NCBI GenBank assembly: GCA_017447775.1
Contig: JAFSMU010000026.1
Coordinates: 1 to 64,000, forward strand
Source: Clostridia bacterium
GTDB taxonomy: Bacteria > Bacillota > Clostridia > Oscillospirales > CAG-272
DNA length: 64,000 nucleotides
Reading direction: 5' to 3'
Part shown: positions 52,562 to 60,371 of the stretch, piece by piece
How positions within the stretch are numbered: the first letter of the stretch is position 1
Layout: each line of letters opens with the position of its first letter
Notes under the pieces: generated by a model
Database searches by the model: none
The model's input: the letters and a program-made list of their open reading frames with translations, nothing else
Told to the model about the DNA's origin: nothing
Position numbers and translations under genes: made by a program

Positions 52562-53248
52562 ATGTTTGAAAAAGAGATAGAAGCAATGCTGCGATCAAAC
52601 GGCGCGAGCCTTGTCGGTTTTTCGTGTGTTGAAAGCGCCCCGTCTCCCGACTATCCCGAGTTTAAGTATGCGGTAACGATAGCGCGCAAAATGTCGGACA
52701 CCGTTATCGAAACGATAGACGGGCGGCCGACGATGTCGTACTTTCAGCATTACAGGATAACAAACACAAAGCTCGATCTGCTTGCGCTTTGCGTCGTTGA
52801 TTTTATAGAGGAGCGCGGTTTCCGTGCGCTTCCTGTCGCCGCGTCGCAAAGCACGCCATACGCCAAGGGCGAATATCGCGGCATATTCCCGCACAAGACG
52901 GGCGCGCTCCTGTCAGGTCTTGGCTATATCGGCAAAAACGGGCTGCTGATAACGGAGGAATTCGGGCCGCGCGTGCGCTTTGCCACCGTTCTTACCGATA
53001 TGCCGCTCAAGGCGCAAAGGCCGATGATAAACGACGGTTGCGGCGCGTGTTTGATATGCAAAAACGCCTGCCCCGCAGGTGCGATCACAGGCGAAAATTA
53101 CGTTGTCGGCGCTGAGCGCGGCAGTGTTATCGACGCCAAAAAATGCTCTGATCACATGAAAACGTATAATGACGTCGGGCGCGGCGCTGTCTGCGGGATA
53201 TGCGTTGCCGTATGTCCGAAAGGAAAAAATAAAGCAAAAAAGGGTTGA
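52562..53248 (+). CDS. QueG-like double [4Fe-4S] protein (putative epoxyqueuosine reductase relative)
   Basis: A 228-residue protein. The C-terminal half has two ferredoxin-like clusters: CGACLICKNACPAGAI and CGICVAVCPKGK with an extra Cys (AKKCSDHMK). The N-terminal half contains AASQSTPYAKGEYRGIFPHK and GYIGKNGLLIT, typical of the QueG/epoxyqueuosine reductase family. At 228 residues it is much shorter than QueG (about 370) and lacks the C-terminal HEAT-like part, so it may be a related reductase with another substrate. A GTG three codons upstream is possible, but the ATG fits GGTGAT spacing. It precedes the queuosine transporter queT. Confidence 0.8.
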   Translation: MFEKEIEAMLRSNGASLVGFSCVESAPSPDYPEFKYAVTIARKMSDTVIETIDGRPTMSYFQHYRITNTKLDLLALCVVDFIEERGFRALPVAASQSTPYAKGEYRGIFPHKTGALLSGLGYIGKNGLLITEEFGPRVRFATVLTDMPLKAQRPMINDGCGACLICKNACPAGAITGENYVVGAERGSVIDAKKCSDHMKTYNDVGRGAVCGICVAVCPKGKNKAKKG

Positions 53249-53263
53249 CAAAAGCCCTTTTTT
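53236..53263 (+). terminator. Terminator of the QueG-like gene, promoter in its loop
   Basis: AAAAAAGGG / CCCTTTTTT, a 9-bp stem with a 10-nt loop TTGACAAAAG, and a T-run. The loop begins with the -35 hexamer of the queT promoter. Confidence 0.75.
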
Positions 53264-53273
53264 TTGATAGTAT
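53245..53273 (+). promoter_or_regulatory. Promoter of queT
   Basis: TTGACA (53245-53250), 17-bp spacer, TAGTAT (53268-53273). The -35 box is in the loop of the upstream terminator and overlaps the stop codon of the QueG-like gene. Confidence 0.6.
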
Positions 53274-53280
53274 ATCACGC

Positions 53281-53338
53281 GGTGAGTTCGAAACCATCCT
53301 CACCGAGCCTTTATAGGTTAAAAAACAAAACTAAGGAG
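53281..53338 (+). promoter_or_regulatory. Possible preQ1 riboswitch upstream of queT
   Basis: The leader has a stem GGTGAG (53281-53286) / CTCACC (53299-53304) with a 12-nt loop, a small hairpin, then an A-rich tail that ends in the ribosome site CTAAGGAG. Loop AACC (53292-53295) could pair with GGTT (53316-53319) as a pseudoknot. This is the layout of small preQ1 aptamers before a preQ1 transporter gene, but with an inserted hairpin that I cannot match to a class. Confidence 0.5.
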
Positions 53339-53350
53339 TAACCCAAAAAA

Positions 53351-53911
53351 ATGAAGAACAAAAAACTTTTATTCATCACGCACGCCGCCGCTATCGCGGC
53401 ACTGTACGTGGTGCTGACGCTTGTTGCCGCTTCGTTCAACCTTGCATCGTATGAGGTGCAGATGCGCCTTTCCGAAGCTCTGTGCATTTTTCCCGCGTTC
53501 ACGCCCGCGGCGATCCCGGGATTGTTTATCGGATGCCTTATCTCCAATTTCATCGCCGGAGCCGGCCCGTGGGACGTTGTTTTCGGATCCCTCGCAACGC
53601 TTATCGGCGCTGTCGGAACATACCTTCTCCGCAAAATCGCGCTCCGCGGAAAACTCGGGTTTGTCGCGGCCATTCCACCGATCGTATCGAATATGATCAT
53701 CATACCGCTTGTTCTTTACTTCACTATCAACGCAGAGTGGTCGATCCCGATGCTTATGCTCTCCGTCGGCCTTGGCGAGCTGATCGCCTGCGGCGTTATC
53801 GGTACAATACTGTTCTACGTCGTCAAGAGATACGGCGATAAACTCGGTTTTGCAACGAAAATTGAAGAAAAGAAAAATGCAGACAACGTACTAAAAGAAG
53901 CAAATCCGTAA
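53351..53911 (+). CDS. queT: QueT family queuosine-precursor transporter
   Basis: A 186-residue membrane protein with about six hydrophobic segments. The N-terminus ITHAAAIAALYVVLTLVAAS and the block VQMRLSEALCIFPAFTPAAI, IPGLFIGCLI and GSLATLIGAVGTYLLRK match the QueT (formerly DUF988) substrate-binding subunit of ECF-type importers of preQ0/preQ1. The ECF energising module is not in the window and would be shared. A likely preQ1-responsive leader lies immediately upstream. With tgt (2.7 kb), it implies queuosine salvage in this organism. Confidence 0.93.
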   Translation: MKNKKLLFITHAAAIAALYVVLTLVAASFNLASYEVQMRLSEALCIFPAFTPAAIPGLFIGCLISNFIAGAGPWDVVFGSLATLIGAVGTYLLRKIALRGKLGFVAAIPPIVSNMIIIPLVLYFTINAEWSIPMLMLSVGLGELIACGVIGTILFYVVKRYGDKLGFATKIEEKKNADNVLKEANP

Positions 53912-53957
53912 GAATAAGTTATACAAATATTTACATATTTCAATATTGATGGTTTTG

Positions 53958-53986
53958 AAAAAGCCTTCCGAAAAGGAAGGCTTTTT
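53958..53986. terminator. Bidirectional terminator between queT and the E2-like gene
   Basis: AAAAAGCCTTCC / GGAAGGCTTTTT, a 12-bp stem with a 5-nt loop between convergent genes. Confidence 0.9.
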
Positions 53987-53989
53987 GCT

Positions 53990-54925
53990 TTATTTTTCTG
54001 CTTTTTTTGCTTCTTTTGCCGCTTTCTTTGCTGCTTTTTTCTCGGCTTTGATCTGCTTTTTTGTCGGGAAGCGCGATGAGAGCGTCGGGAACGGAAAGTC
54101 ATATTCAACGTCCTGCGGCGGCGTTTCAAGCAAGCTCGGATCGGCAAGATATTTCTTCATAGCCGCAAAAGCCTCTGCAAAATAATGTCCGTCGGCGATG
54201 CGTTCATCCATTACAAGTCCAAAAGGTATTTCTTTTGTGAGCGTCACTTCCCCGCCGACGCTTCGCGGCGTTTCGACCGTATTGCCCATCGCCATTATCA
54301 TATTGCACGTGCCGAAGTTATAGATGTGGTGATAGATGTGATTTGTCTTTATCGATGCAAGGTTTGTAAACACCATCGACTCGTGAAAAGGGCTTATGTC
54401 GCAAATTGCCCTCGGAAGCAAACCGTGCCTGTCGGCAAAGCGGATAAGCCAAGTGAGGAAGCGCATAAGTCCGGGGACGCCGATTATCGCTTTCATTATT
54501 TTGTCAAGCCCGTTTACGTTTTGCGCGTTTGAGTTCGCTTCGACGTATTTGTCTATCTTTTCGTTAACGTCGAAAACGGTGTCGTAAAGATCGAATTTGA
54601 TCTTCCCCATAGTGCCTTCTTTTTCGCCCGGACGAAGAACGACCATACCGACCGACAGGTCGTTATGCGCGTAAATGCGGCTTCTGACAACGAATCTGTT
54701 GAGCGATTTGAACTGCGATACAGTGCGGACGTATGCGGCAAGGACTACCGCCATATGACTTATGCGTTTGCCTTCCTTGCGCTTTTGTATGACGTAATTG
54801 TGTATCGGATCATACGCCGCTCTGATCTCTATCATATTCATCGAGTCCGATCTTTCCGTCATTATGAACGGAGCTATAAGATACATCGGCCCCACGTCTT
54901 TAACGAGTTTACCGTCGCGCCTCAT
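53990..54925 (-). CDS. 2-oxoacid dehydrogenase E2-like acyltransferase, catalytic domain only
   Basis: A 311-residue protein with the chloramphenicol-acetyltransferase-like E2 fold: YVIQKRKEGKRISHMAVVLAAY near residue 50-70 and FGTCNMIMAMGN near 220 are recognisable. The family catalytic motif DHRxxDG appears as DERIADG (about residue 250), with Glu in place of the catalytic His, so ordinary acyl transfer is unlikely. There is no lipoyl domain and no dehydrogenase gene nearby. The C-terminus is a 25-residue Lys/Ala repeat (KKAAKKAAKEAKKA), probably nucleic-acid- or membrane-contacting. Ribosome site AGGGGGACTCAG. Confidence 0.8.
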   Translation of the reverse strand: MRRDGKLVKDVGPMYLIAPFIMTERSDSMNMIEIRAAYDPIHNYVIQKRKEGKRISHMAVVLAAYVRTVSQFKSLNRFVVRSRIYAHNDLSVGMVVLRPGEKEGTMGKIKFDLYDTVFDVNEKIDKYVEANSNAQNVNGLDKIMKAIIGVPGLMRFLTWLIRFADRHGLLPRAICDISPFHESMVFTNLASIKTNHIYHHIYNFGTCNMIMAMGNTVETPRSVGGEVTLTKEIPFGLVMDERIADGHYFAEAFAAMKKYLADPSLLETPPQDVEYDFPFPTLSSRFPTKKQIKAEKKAAKKAAKEAKKAEK

Positions 54926-54954
54926 TCTGAGTCCCCCTTAAAAGTTATAAATAT

Positions 54955-54977
54955 GGCGCGAAAATATGTTTCGCGCC
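54955..54977 (-). terminator. Terminator-like hairpin after the DUF1846 gene
   Basis: GGCGCGAAA / TTTCGCGCC, 9-bp stem with 5-nt loop, followed on the minus strand by an AT-rich stretch with TTTT further on. No long U-tract. Confidence 0.5.
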
Positions 54978-55024
54978 GGGTTTTCAATAATAAAACGATT
55001 TATGCACGTCATTCGGGACGTTTT

Positions 55025-56494
55025 TCAGCTTTTCTTTTCAAATTGCGGCTCGGATGTGAGATTTATGCCGAGGCGTTTGAATATTTTTTCTTCCGTTCTC
55101 GACGGGATAACAGTAAAGTGAGCGTCAAGCCCGCGAAGCTCGTCGAGCTTTGAAAGCGCCTTTGCCGCGTCCTCGCTTGTCGCACTGCTTATACTGAGTG
55201 CCAAAAGCACCTCGTCGGAGTGAAGTCTGGGGTTTCTGTGGTGAAGATACTTCGTTTTAAGGGTGCAGATCGGTTCAAGCGCCGTGGGACTTATTATATC
55301 GAGGTCCTTGTCGATGCCCGCCAGCTTTTTGAGCGCGTTCAGCACAAGTGCCGCCGCCGCGCCGAGAAGAGGCGACGTTTTGCCTGTTACGATATCTCCG
55401 TTGTCAAGCGTCATCGCGGCGCAGACAGTGCCCGTTTCCTCCGCTTTTTTGAGTGACGCCGCAATTGCGGGAACAAGGTCCGCCGTCACGCCCGACTGAT
55501 TCATAAGGAGTTTGAGCCTTGCGACCTCGTTAGCGTTTGAGGCACTGCGTTTGTACTCGACGGCCGCTTTGTAATAGCGGCGCAAAATTTCCGTTTTAGC
55601 CGCACGGCAGACGGCGTCGTTGTCGTAAATGCAGAAGCCCGCCATATTTACGCCCATATCTGTCGGCGATTTATACGGCGATTCGCCCTGGATCCGTTCA
55701 AGCATGGCGCGAAGCACCGGGAATATCTCGACGTCGCGGTTGTAGTTGACGGTCATCTTTCCGTAAGCTTCAAGATGGAACGGATCGATCATATTCATAT
55801 CGTCAAGGTCGGCTGTTGCCGCTTCGTACGCCACGTTTACGGGGTGGCTGAGAGGGAGGTTCCAGATCGGGAACGTTTCAAATTTTGCGTATCCCGCAAC
55901 TATGCCGCGGCGGTATTCGTGGTAAAGCTGCGAAAGGCAGGTCGCCATTTTGCCGCTGCCGGGGCCTGGAGCCGTTACGACAACGAGTGGACGGCTTGTT
56001 TCAATGTAATCGTTTTTGCCGTAGCCTTCCTCGGAAACGATCTTTTGCGTATCGGACGGATAGCCTTCGATGGGATAATGCAAAAAGCTGCGAACGCCGA
56101 GCTCCGCAAGTTTTTTTCTGAAGAAATCTGCGGCGCTCTGCCCCGCATACTTCGTTATTACAACGCTTCCGACGTAAAATCCTAAGGAGCGGAAAACGCC
56201 GATAAGGCGGATCACGTCTTCATCATACGTGATGTCAAGGTCAGAACGAACTTTGCTTTTTTCGATGTCGTCGGCGCTGATGGCGATAATGATCTCCGCA
56301 TCCGAGCTGAGATTTTTAAGCATCCTGATTTTTGAGTCAGGCTCAAATCCCGGAAGCACACGCGAGGCGTGAAGATCGTCGAACAGCTTGCCGCCGAATT
56401 CAAGATAAAGCTTGCCGCCGAACTGTTCTATTCTTTCTCTGATATGTTCGGATTGAAGTTTTATGTACTTCTCGTTATCAAAACCTTTTTGCAT
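55025..56494 (-). CDS. DUF1846 family protein
   Basis: A 489-residue cytoplasmic protein. The N-terminus MQKGFDNEKYIKLQSEHIRERI and the following LYLEFGGKLFDDLHASRVLPGF match the DUF1846 family; VVTAPGPGSGKMATCLSQLYHE (about residue 178) contains a P-loop-like glycine-rich turn. A member has been solved structurally, but the function remains unknown. ATG at 56492-56494 after GGGAGCAGAAAAGT. It has its own promoter, in a gap of 115 bases before the ABC transporter genes. Confidence 0.9.
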   Translation of the reverse strand: MQKGFDNEKYIKLQSEHIRERIEQFGGKLYLEFGGKLFDDLHASRVLPGFEPDSKIRMLKNLSSDAEIIIAISADDIEKSKVRSDLDITYDEDVIRLIGVFRSLGFYVGSVVITKYAGQSAADFFRKKLAELGVRSFLHYPIEGYPSDTQKIVSEEGYGKNDYIETSRPLVVVTAPGPGSGKMATCLSQLYHEYRRGIVAGYAKFETFPIWNLPLSHPVNVAYEAATADLDDMNMIDPFHLEAYGKMTVNYNRDVEIFPVLRAMLERIQGESPYKSPTDMGVNMAGFCIYDNDAVCRAAKTEILRRYYKAAVEYKRSASNANEVARLKLLMNQSGVTADLVPAIAASLKKAEETGTVCAAMTLDNGDIVTGKTSPLLGAAAALVLNALKKLAGIDKDLDIISPTALEPICTLKTKYLHHRNPRLHSDEVLLALSISSATSEDAAKALSKLDELRGLDAHFTVIPSRTEEKIFKRLGINLTSEPQFEKKS

Positions 56495-56529
56495 ACTTTT
56501 CTGCTCCCTAAAAAAATAATAATGGATTT

Positions 56530-56557
56530 ATTATATCACTCAAGAGTTTATTGTCAA
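56530..56557 (-). promoter_or_regulatory. Promoter of the DUF1846 gene
   Basis: Minus strand TTGACA (56552-56557), 16-bp spacer, TATAAT (56530-56535). Confidence 0.7.
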
Positions 56558-56609
56558 GAAAAAAATCAAAAAAAGTCAAAAAAAATTGATATTTTTTTGA
56601 CTCGTTTTT

Positions 56610-57200
56610 TTACATCGTCACGACCTTGCCGTCCTCAATATGCACGTGCATATCGCAAAGCTTCACATCAAAGTTTTCGTGCGTCACCATGATGACGCTT
56701 TTGCCGCGAAGTGCCGAAAAAACGTATTTTTTTACCATATCGGCAGTCTTTTCGTCAAGCGCACGGAACGGCTCGTCAAGAAGATAATTGTCGGCGTTAT
56801 ACGCTATTGCGCGGGCGACGGAAACGCGCGCCGCCATACCCGAGGAAAGCTCGCGCGGGCGCAGTTTTGACGCATCCGAAAGCCCAAGACTTTCAAGTAT
56901 TTCACGGGCGCGCCGTTCATTATCTGTTTTCGGGACGTTTTTGTCCATAACGCAGACGACGTTTTCGAGCACGCTGACGTCAAAAAGGCGCGGTTCGGCA
57001 AAGACAAACGCCGTTTTGCCCGTTGTGATAACGTCGCCGCCGTCGGCCGTCTCAAGTCCGGCGAGAATGCGGAGCAACGTAGTTTTCCCGCTTCCCGAGC
57101 CGCCCGTCAGCGCAACTGACGAGCCGTCGGCGCGCAGCGAAGCGCCGCAAAGGACGCGCTTATCGCCGAAGGATTTTATCACGTCGCGTATTTCAAGCAT
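56610..57200 (-). CDS. ABC transporter ATPase, SsuB/NitT-TauT type
   Basis: A 196-residue ATPase, short for the family. Walker A is GGSGSGKTT (about residue 35), the signature is the variant LSSGMAARVSVARA in place of LSGGQ, and Walker B is NYLLDEPFRALD, followed by VTHENF as the H-loop. The start ATG at 57198-57200 follows GGGAGGCGGTAAAA and overlaps the permease gene by 8 bp. The deviating signature and small size are notable, yet all other ATPase motifs are present. It completes the binding-protein/permease/ATPase importer encoded upstream. Confidence 0.9.
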   Translation of the reverse strand: MLEIRDVIKSFGDKRVLCGASLRADGSSVALTGGSGSGKTTLLRILAGLETADGGDVITTGKTAFVFAEPRLFDVSVLENVVCVMDKNVPKTDNERRAREILESLGLSDASKLRPRELSSGMAARVSVARAIAYNADNYLLDEPFRALDEKTADMVKKYVFSALRGKSVIMVTHENFDVKLCDMHVHIEDGKVVTM

Positions 57201-57945
57201 TTTTACCGCCTCCCGCAAGCTTTGATATCCCGACTGCAAGCAATTTTTCAATTATAACGCTGAGCACGATCACCGTAAGCGTCAGCGCGAACATCTCATC
57301 GCTGAGAAGGTATGTTTTTGTGTCGTAGAGCATCGTGCCGAGCGACACTTTCGGGGTGCAAAGCACCTCGGCGGCGATCCCCGCCTTCCACGAAAGCCCT
57401 ACCGCGCTCTTGACGCCAGCGGAAAAATACGGCAGCGTCGAGGGGATCAGGAGGTATTTTACCCTTTTGCCGCGGGAGAGCGAAAACACGTCGGCGACCT
57501 CCGCCATATCGCGCGGAACGGACGAAAACCCGCGAAGGACGTTTGTATATATTATCGGGAGGGCGATAAGCAGCGTCGCAGTCACGGGTACGATATCTCG
57601 CTTTATGAAAAACAGCATGACGATAATGATCGACGCGACGGGCGTTGCCTTGATAACGGATATTGCGGGAGAAATGATAAATTCGGCGCCGATATGCGAC
57701 AATACCGCAAGTAGCGTTCCCAGAACCGTTCCGATAATAAATCCCATGAAAACACGAAGCAGCGACAGCCCGCACGCGGCGTAAAATTTGCCTGTCCCGA
57801 GAAGCTCCCACAGCTTTTTGAGCGTGTCAAGCGGCGACGGAACGATGACTCCCGAATTAACGATAAGCGAGAGTATTTGCCAAAGTCCCACCCAGAAAAT
57901 GACGCAAACGGCGATCTTTATCGCCTTTTTTGTTGTTTTCTTCAT
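57193..57945 (-). CDS. ABC transporter permease, SsuC/NitT-TauT type
   Basis: A 250-residue permease with about six helices: VCVIFWVGLWQILSLIV at the N-terminus is typical of BPD_transp_1 SsuC-type subunits. The EAA loop is VFSLSRGKRVKYLLIPSTLPYFSAG (about residues 150-174). It would carry a small oxyanion-like or heterocyclic substrate (sulphonate, nitrate, thiamine precursor). Ribosome site AAGGAATTGAT. It overlaps the ATPase gene and follows the binding-protein gene after an attenuator-like hairpin. Confidence 0.92.
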   Translation of the reverse strand: MKKTTKKAIKIAVCVIFWVGLWQILSLIVNSGVIVPSPLDTLKKLWELLGTGKFYAACGLSLLRVFMGFIIGTVLGTLLAVLSHIGAEFIISPAISVIKATPVASIIIVMLFFIKRDIVPVTATLLIALPIIYTNVLRGFSSVPRDMAEVADVFSLSRGKRVKYLLIPSTLPYFSAGVKSAVGLSWKAGIAAEVLCTPKVSLGTMLYDTKTYLLSDEMFALTLTVIVLSVIIEKLLAVGISKLAGGGKNA

Positions 57946-57962
57946 ATCAATTCCTTAAATTA

Positions 57963-57984
57963 AAGCCCCGTTTTTCAGGGGCTT
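57963..57984 (-). terminator. Hairpin between binding-protein and permease genes
   Basis: AAGCCCC / GGGGCTT with an 8-nt loop and TAATTTAA after it on the minus strand. It lies between the binding-protein stop and permease start and would favour the periplasmic-type binding protein in the mRNA balance. Confidence 0.5.
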
Positions 57985-57988
57985 ACGG

Positions 57989-58963
57989 TTATTTTACGTA
58001 GTAGAAATCATCGCCGGGAAGCTTTCCTCCGACAGACGCGGGGTTTGCGTCAAACAGCACTTTCATCATATCGGAAGCGGCTTTTTTTGCCTCGTTTCCG
58101 ACGTAGCAAACGATGTTGCATTTCGGAAGAGCGCGCTCGGCAACGGCGGCTTTCGGCAAAATACCGTATTTTTCAACAAGTGCCGCCGCTTCCTTGACGT
58201 TTGAAACGGCGTATTCCGTCGACGCTTTGTACTCTTTAAGGAACGCGTCAAGCGCGTCGCCGTGTTCTTTGATAAACGTGTTGGACGCGATTATAACACC
58301 CTGAACAATCGGCGTATCGCTGACTTTATTCCACTCAGCCGAAATGTCGAGCGCCACGCGAAGCGCGCCCTCTTTATCCTGCATCATCGCGCTTGAAACG
58401 GCAGGCTCGGGCAAAAATCCGATGTCAGCCTTTCCGGCGACAAGATTTGACGCGACCTCAGCGCCGTCGGAAAGGAATACGATCTCGACCTTATCCTCGA
58501 TCCCGGCTTTATTAAGAAGATAGCGCAGAATATACTCGGGCGTTGAGCCTTGTCCCGTGGCATAAACAGTCTTGCCCGCAAGATCGGATACGGAGTTTAC
58601 GGTGTTTCCGCGCTCGATAAGGTAAAGCACGCCGAGCGTGTTTACGGCGACAAGCGAAATATCAGCTCCCTTATTTAAAAGCGTTGACGCAAGGTTTACC
58701 GGAACGGCGGCAAGCTCAAATCTGCCCGCCACGACTTCCGGCACGATCTGTGTCGGGTTTGTCATTATTTCAAATTTATAATTCAGTGCGGCTTTTCCGT
58801 TTGCCGCATCGTCCATCAGCTTTGCAATCCCCATTCCCGTCGGCCCGCTGAGCGCAAACGTGCGCGCCTCAACGTCAGTGTATGTCTTTTTGCCGCAAGA
58901 AGCAAGCGCGAGCGCAAGCACAAGCATTGCAACAGTCAAAATTACGGATGTCAGTTTTTTCAT
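57989..58963 (-). CDS. ABC transporter substrate-binding lipoprotein, NMT1/SsuA-like
   Basis: A 324-residue lipoprotein with signal and lipobox ALASC (Cys about 23). The mature chain shows a type-II binding-protein layout: a 'GPTGMGIAKLMD' loop close to the N-terminus, EVVAGRFELAAVPVN, LAGKTVYATGQGSTPEYIL and VAGKADIGFLPEPA, as in the NMT1/THI5-like and SsuA families. The ligand is not determinable by reading. The ATG at 58961-58963 follows AAGGAGGAACAAAAA and overlaps the stop of the Crp/Fnr regulator gene (ATGA type). Confidence 0.9.
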   Translation of the reverse strand: MKKLTSVILTVAMLVLALALASCGKKTYTDVEARTFALSGPTGMGIAKLMDDAANGKAALNYKFEIMTNPTQIVPEVVAGRFELAAVPVNLASTLLNKGADISLVAVNTLGVLYLIERGNTVNSVSDLAGKTVYATGQGSTPEYILRYLLNKAGIEDKVEIVFLSDGAEVASNLVAGKADIGFLPEPAVSSAMMQDKEGALRVALDISAEWNKVSDTPIVQGVIIASNTFIKEHGDALDAFLKEYKASTEYAVSNVKEAAALVEKYGILPKAAVAERALPKCNIVCYVGNEAKKAASDMMKVLFDANPASVGGKLPGDDFYYVK

Positions 58964-59607
58964 TTTTTGTTCCTCCTTGACGAAAGCCCGGCCTCGTCTT
59001 TAATGATTATTATTCCCTTTTCAAAGCAGATCAGTCCGTCGTCTTCAAGCATTTTCAGCGCGCGGTAGACGCTCGTTCTTCCGATGCCGAGCTTTTTTGA
59101 CGCGGCAAGGCAATTCAGCTTGAACTCGCGCTTCCCCGCCGACGCTTCGCAAATGTACGACGCGAGAGCGATATCGGCGCGCGGGCTTGACAAAGACGCG
59201 ACCTTTTTATTAAGAAAAGCGACGCGCTCCGAAAGAAATTTCACGTATGACACCGCAACAGCCGCGTCACTTGCAAAGATCTGTTCAAGCGTTTTTTCGT
59301 CGACGAATATGATCTCGCACCTTGTTTTTGCAACGACCTCGGATATGCCGTCATAGTCGAGGAAAACCGTCGCCGCGCCGAAAATATCGCCGTCAGACGC
59401 TTCTTTCATAAGCACGTGGCCGCCGTCGGCGGAAAAGATCCGCACCTTGCCCGAAACTATTATCCCGAGCCGCGCCGTGCCGCCGATCATATCTCCCGCG
59501 GAAAACGCTTCAACGGGCAGCGCCGCTATGCGCGCCGCCGTCAAATCCGAACATCCGCCGAAAACAGACGTGCGCCGAACCAATTCGCAAACAGTCGTTT
59601 GATCCAT
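58960..59607 (-). CDS. Crp/Fnr family transcriptional regulator
   Basis: A 215-residue regulator. Residues 1-115 are a cyclic-nucleotide-binding-like beta roll (RLGIIVSGKVRIFSADG), then a long dimerisation helix, and a C-terminal winged helix with LAASKKLGIGRTSVYRALKMLEDDGLI. No four-cysteine FNR cluster is visible. It is the first gene of the transporter operon and overlaps the binding-protein gene, so it probably controls that importer. A 16-bp palindrome sits just downstream of its promoter. I chose the ATG 59605-59607 with CGGAG upstream; an earlier start 17 codons up would lie over the palindrome. Confidence 0.9.
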   Translation of the reverse strand: MDQTTVCELVRRTSVFGGCSDLTAARIAALPVEAFSAGDMIGGTARLGIIVSGKVRIFSADGGHVLMKEASDGDIFGAATVFLDYDGISEVVAKTRCEIIFVDEKTLEQIFASDAAVAVSYVKFLSERVAFLNKKVASLSSPRADIALASYICEASAGKREFKLNCLAASKKLGIGRTSVYRALKMLEDDGLICFEKGIIIIKDEAGLSSRRNKK

Positions 59608-59623
59608 TATTTGCTCCGAAAAG

Positions 59624-59639
59624 TGTTCCGTTTGGAACA
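59624..59639 (-). promoter_or_regulatory. Palindromic operator TGTTCC-N4-GGAACA
   Basis: A 16-bp perfect palindrome between the promoter and the regulator start, a position suited to repression by its own product. Confidence 0.55.
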
Positions 59640-59648
59640 GTTTTCTAT

Positions 59649-59677
59649 ATGATACCATATTTTTAACCGATTGTCAA
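59649..59677 (-). promoter_or_regulatory. Promoter of the regulator-importer operon
   Basis: Minus strand TTGACA (59672-59677), 17-bp spacer, TATCAT (59649-59654). Confidence 0.65.
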
Positions 59678-59792
59678 CAGGCGTTTGACACAAAAATAAA
59701 AATATGATATTATATTTTTCGCAAAATCATTTCACTTTTTTCCTTTTTTGTCGACTTATATATCAGACGGACGTTTTTGAAAGGAGGAGCAA

Positions 59793-60371
59793 ATGAAAAA
59801 CAGTACCGCACTTTCAGATCGTGAGCTTATAGATCTGTTTTTATGTCGAAGCGAGGACGCGATACGCAAAACAGATGAAAAATACGGCGCCGAGGTTTAC
59901 GCCGTATCATACAATATTTTGCACGACAGGCGCGACGTCGAAGAATGCAAAAGCGACACATACCTTGACGTGTGGAACGCCATACCGCCCGAGGAACCGA
60001 AAAATTTCCGCGCGTTTTTGCTTGGAATAGCACGGCGCATCTCTATCGACAAATACCGCGAAAGATCGCGTTCAAAGCGGGTGCCGTCCGAGCTGACATC
60101 ATCCCTTGACGAGCTTGCGGAGGTGATTGCCCAAAGCGGCGGAGTTTGGGACGAGGTCGACGCGCGCGCACTCGGCGCTGTGATAAACGGCTTTATAAAA
60201 ACGATAAGCGAACGCGAAAGGCTGATTTTCGTATCGCGTTATATCTGCGCGGACAGCGTAAAAAAGATAGCGGAAATGCTTGACGTTAGCAAAAAAACGG
60301 TATACAACGAGCTTGAACGGTTGAGGCTCTTGCTGAAAGAAAAGCTTGAAAAGGAGGGGTTTGAGGTATGA
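59793..60371 (+). CDS. ECF-type RNA polymerase sigma factor
   Basis: A 192-residue sigma-70 family protein. Region 2 reads CRSEDAIRKTDEKYGAEVYAVSYNIL and DVEECKSDTYLDVWNAIPPE, with the -10-binding helix; region 4 ends with ERERLIFVSRYICADSVKKIAEMLDVSKKTVYNELERLRLLLKEK. The helix-turn-helix and lack of regions 1 and 3 make it ECF-type. Strong ribosome site AGGAGGAGCAA. The partner gene overlaps by 4 bp (ATGA), the usual sigma/anti-sigma coupling. No promoter of its own was fixed by eye. Confidence 0.93.
   Translation: MKNSTALSDRELIDLFLCRSEDAIRKTDEKYGAEVYAVSYNILHDRRDVEECKSDTYLDVWNAIPPEEPKNFRAFLLGIARRISIDKYRERSRSKRVPSELTSSLDELAEVIAQSGGVWDEVDARALGAVINGFIKTISERERLIFVSRYICADSVKKIAEMLDVSKKTVYNELERLRLLLKEKLEKEGFEV

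Noticed and set aside
53281-53304. GAGTTCGAAACC resembling a tRNA T-loop
   Set aside because: No acceptor, D or anticodon arms around it; explained better as the stem-loop in the queT leader.
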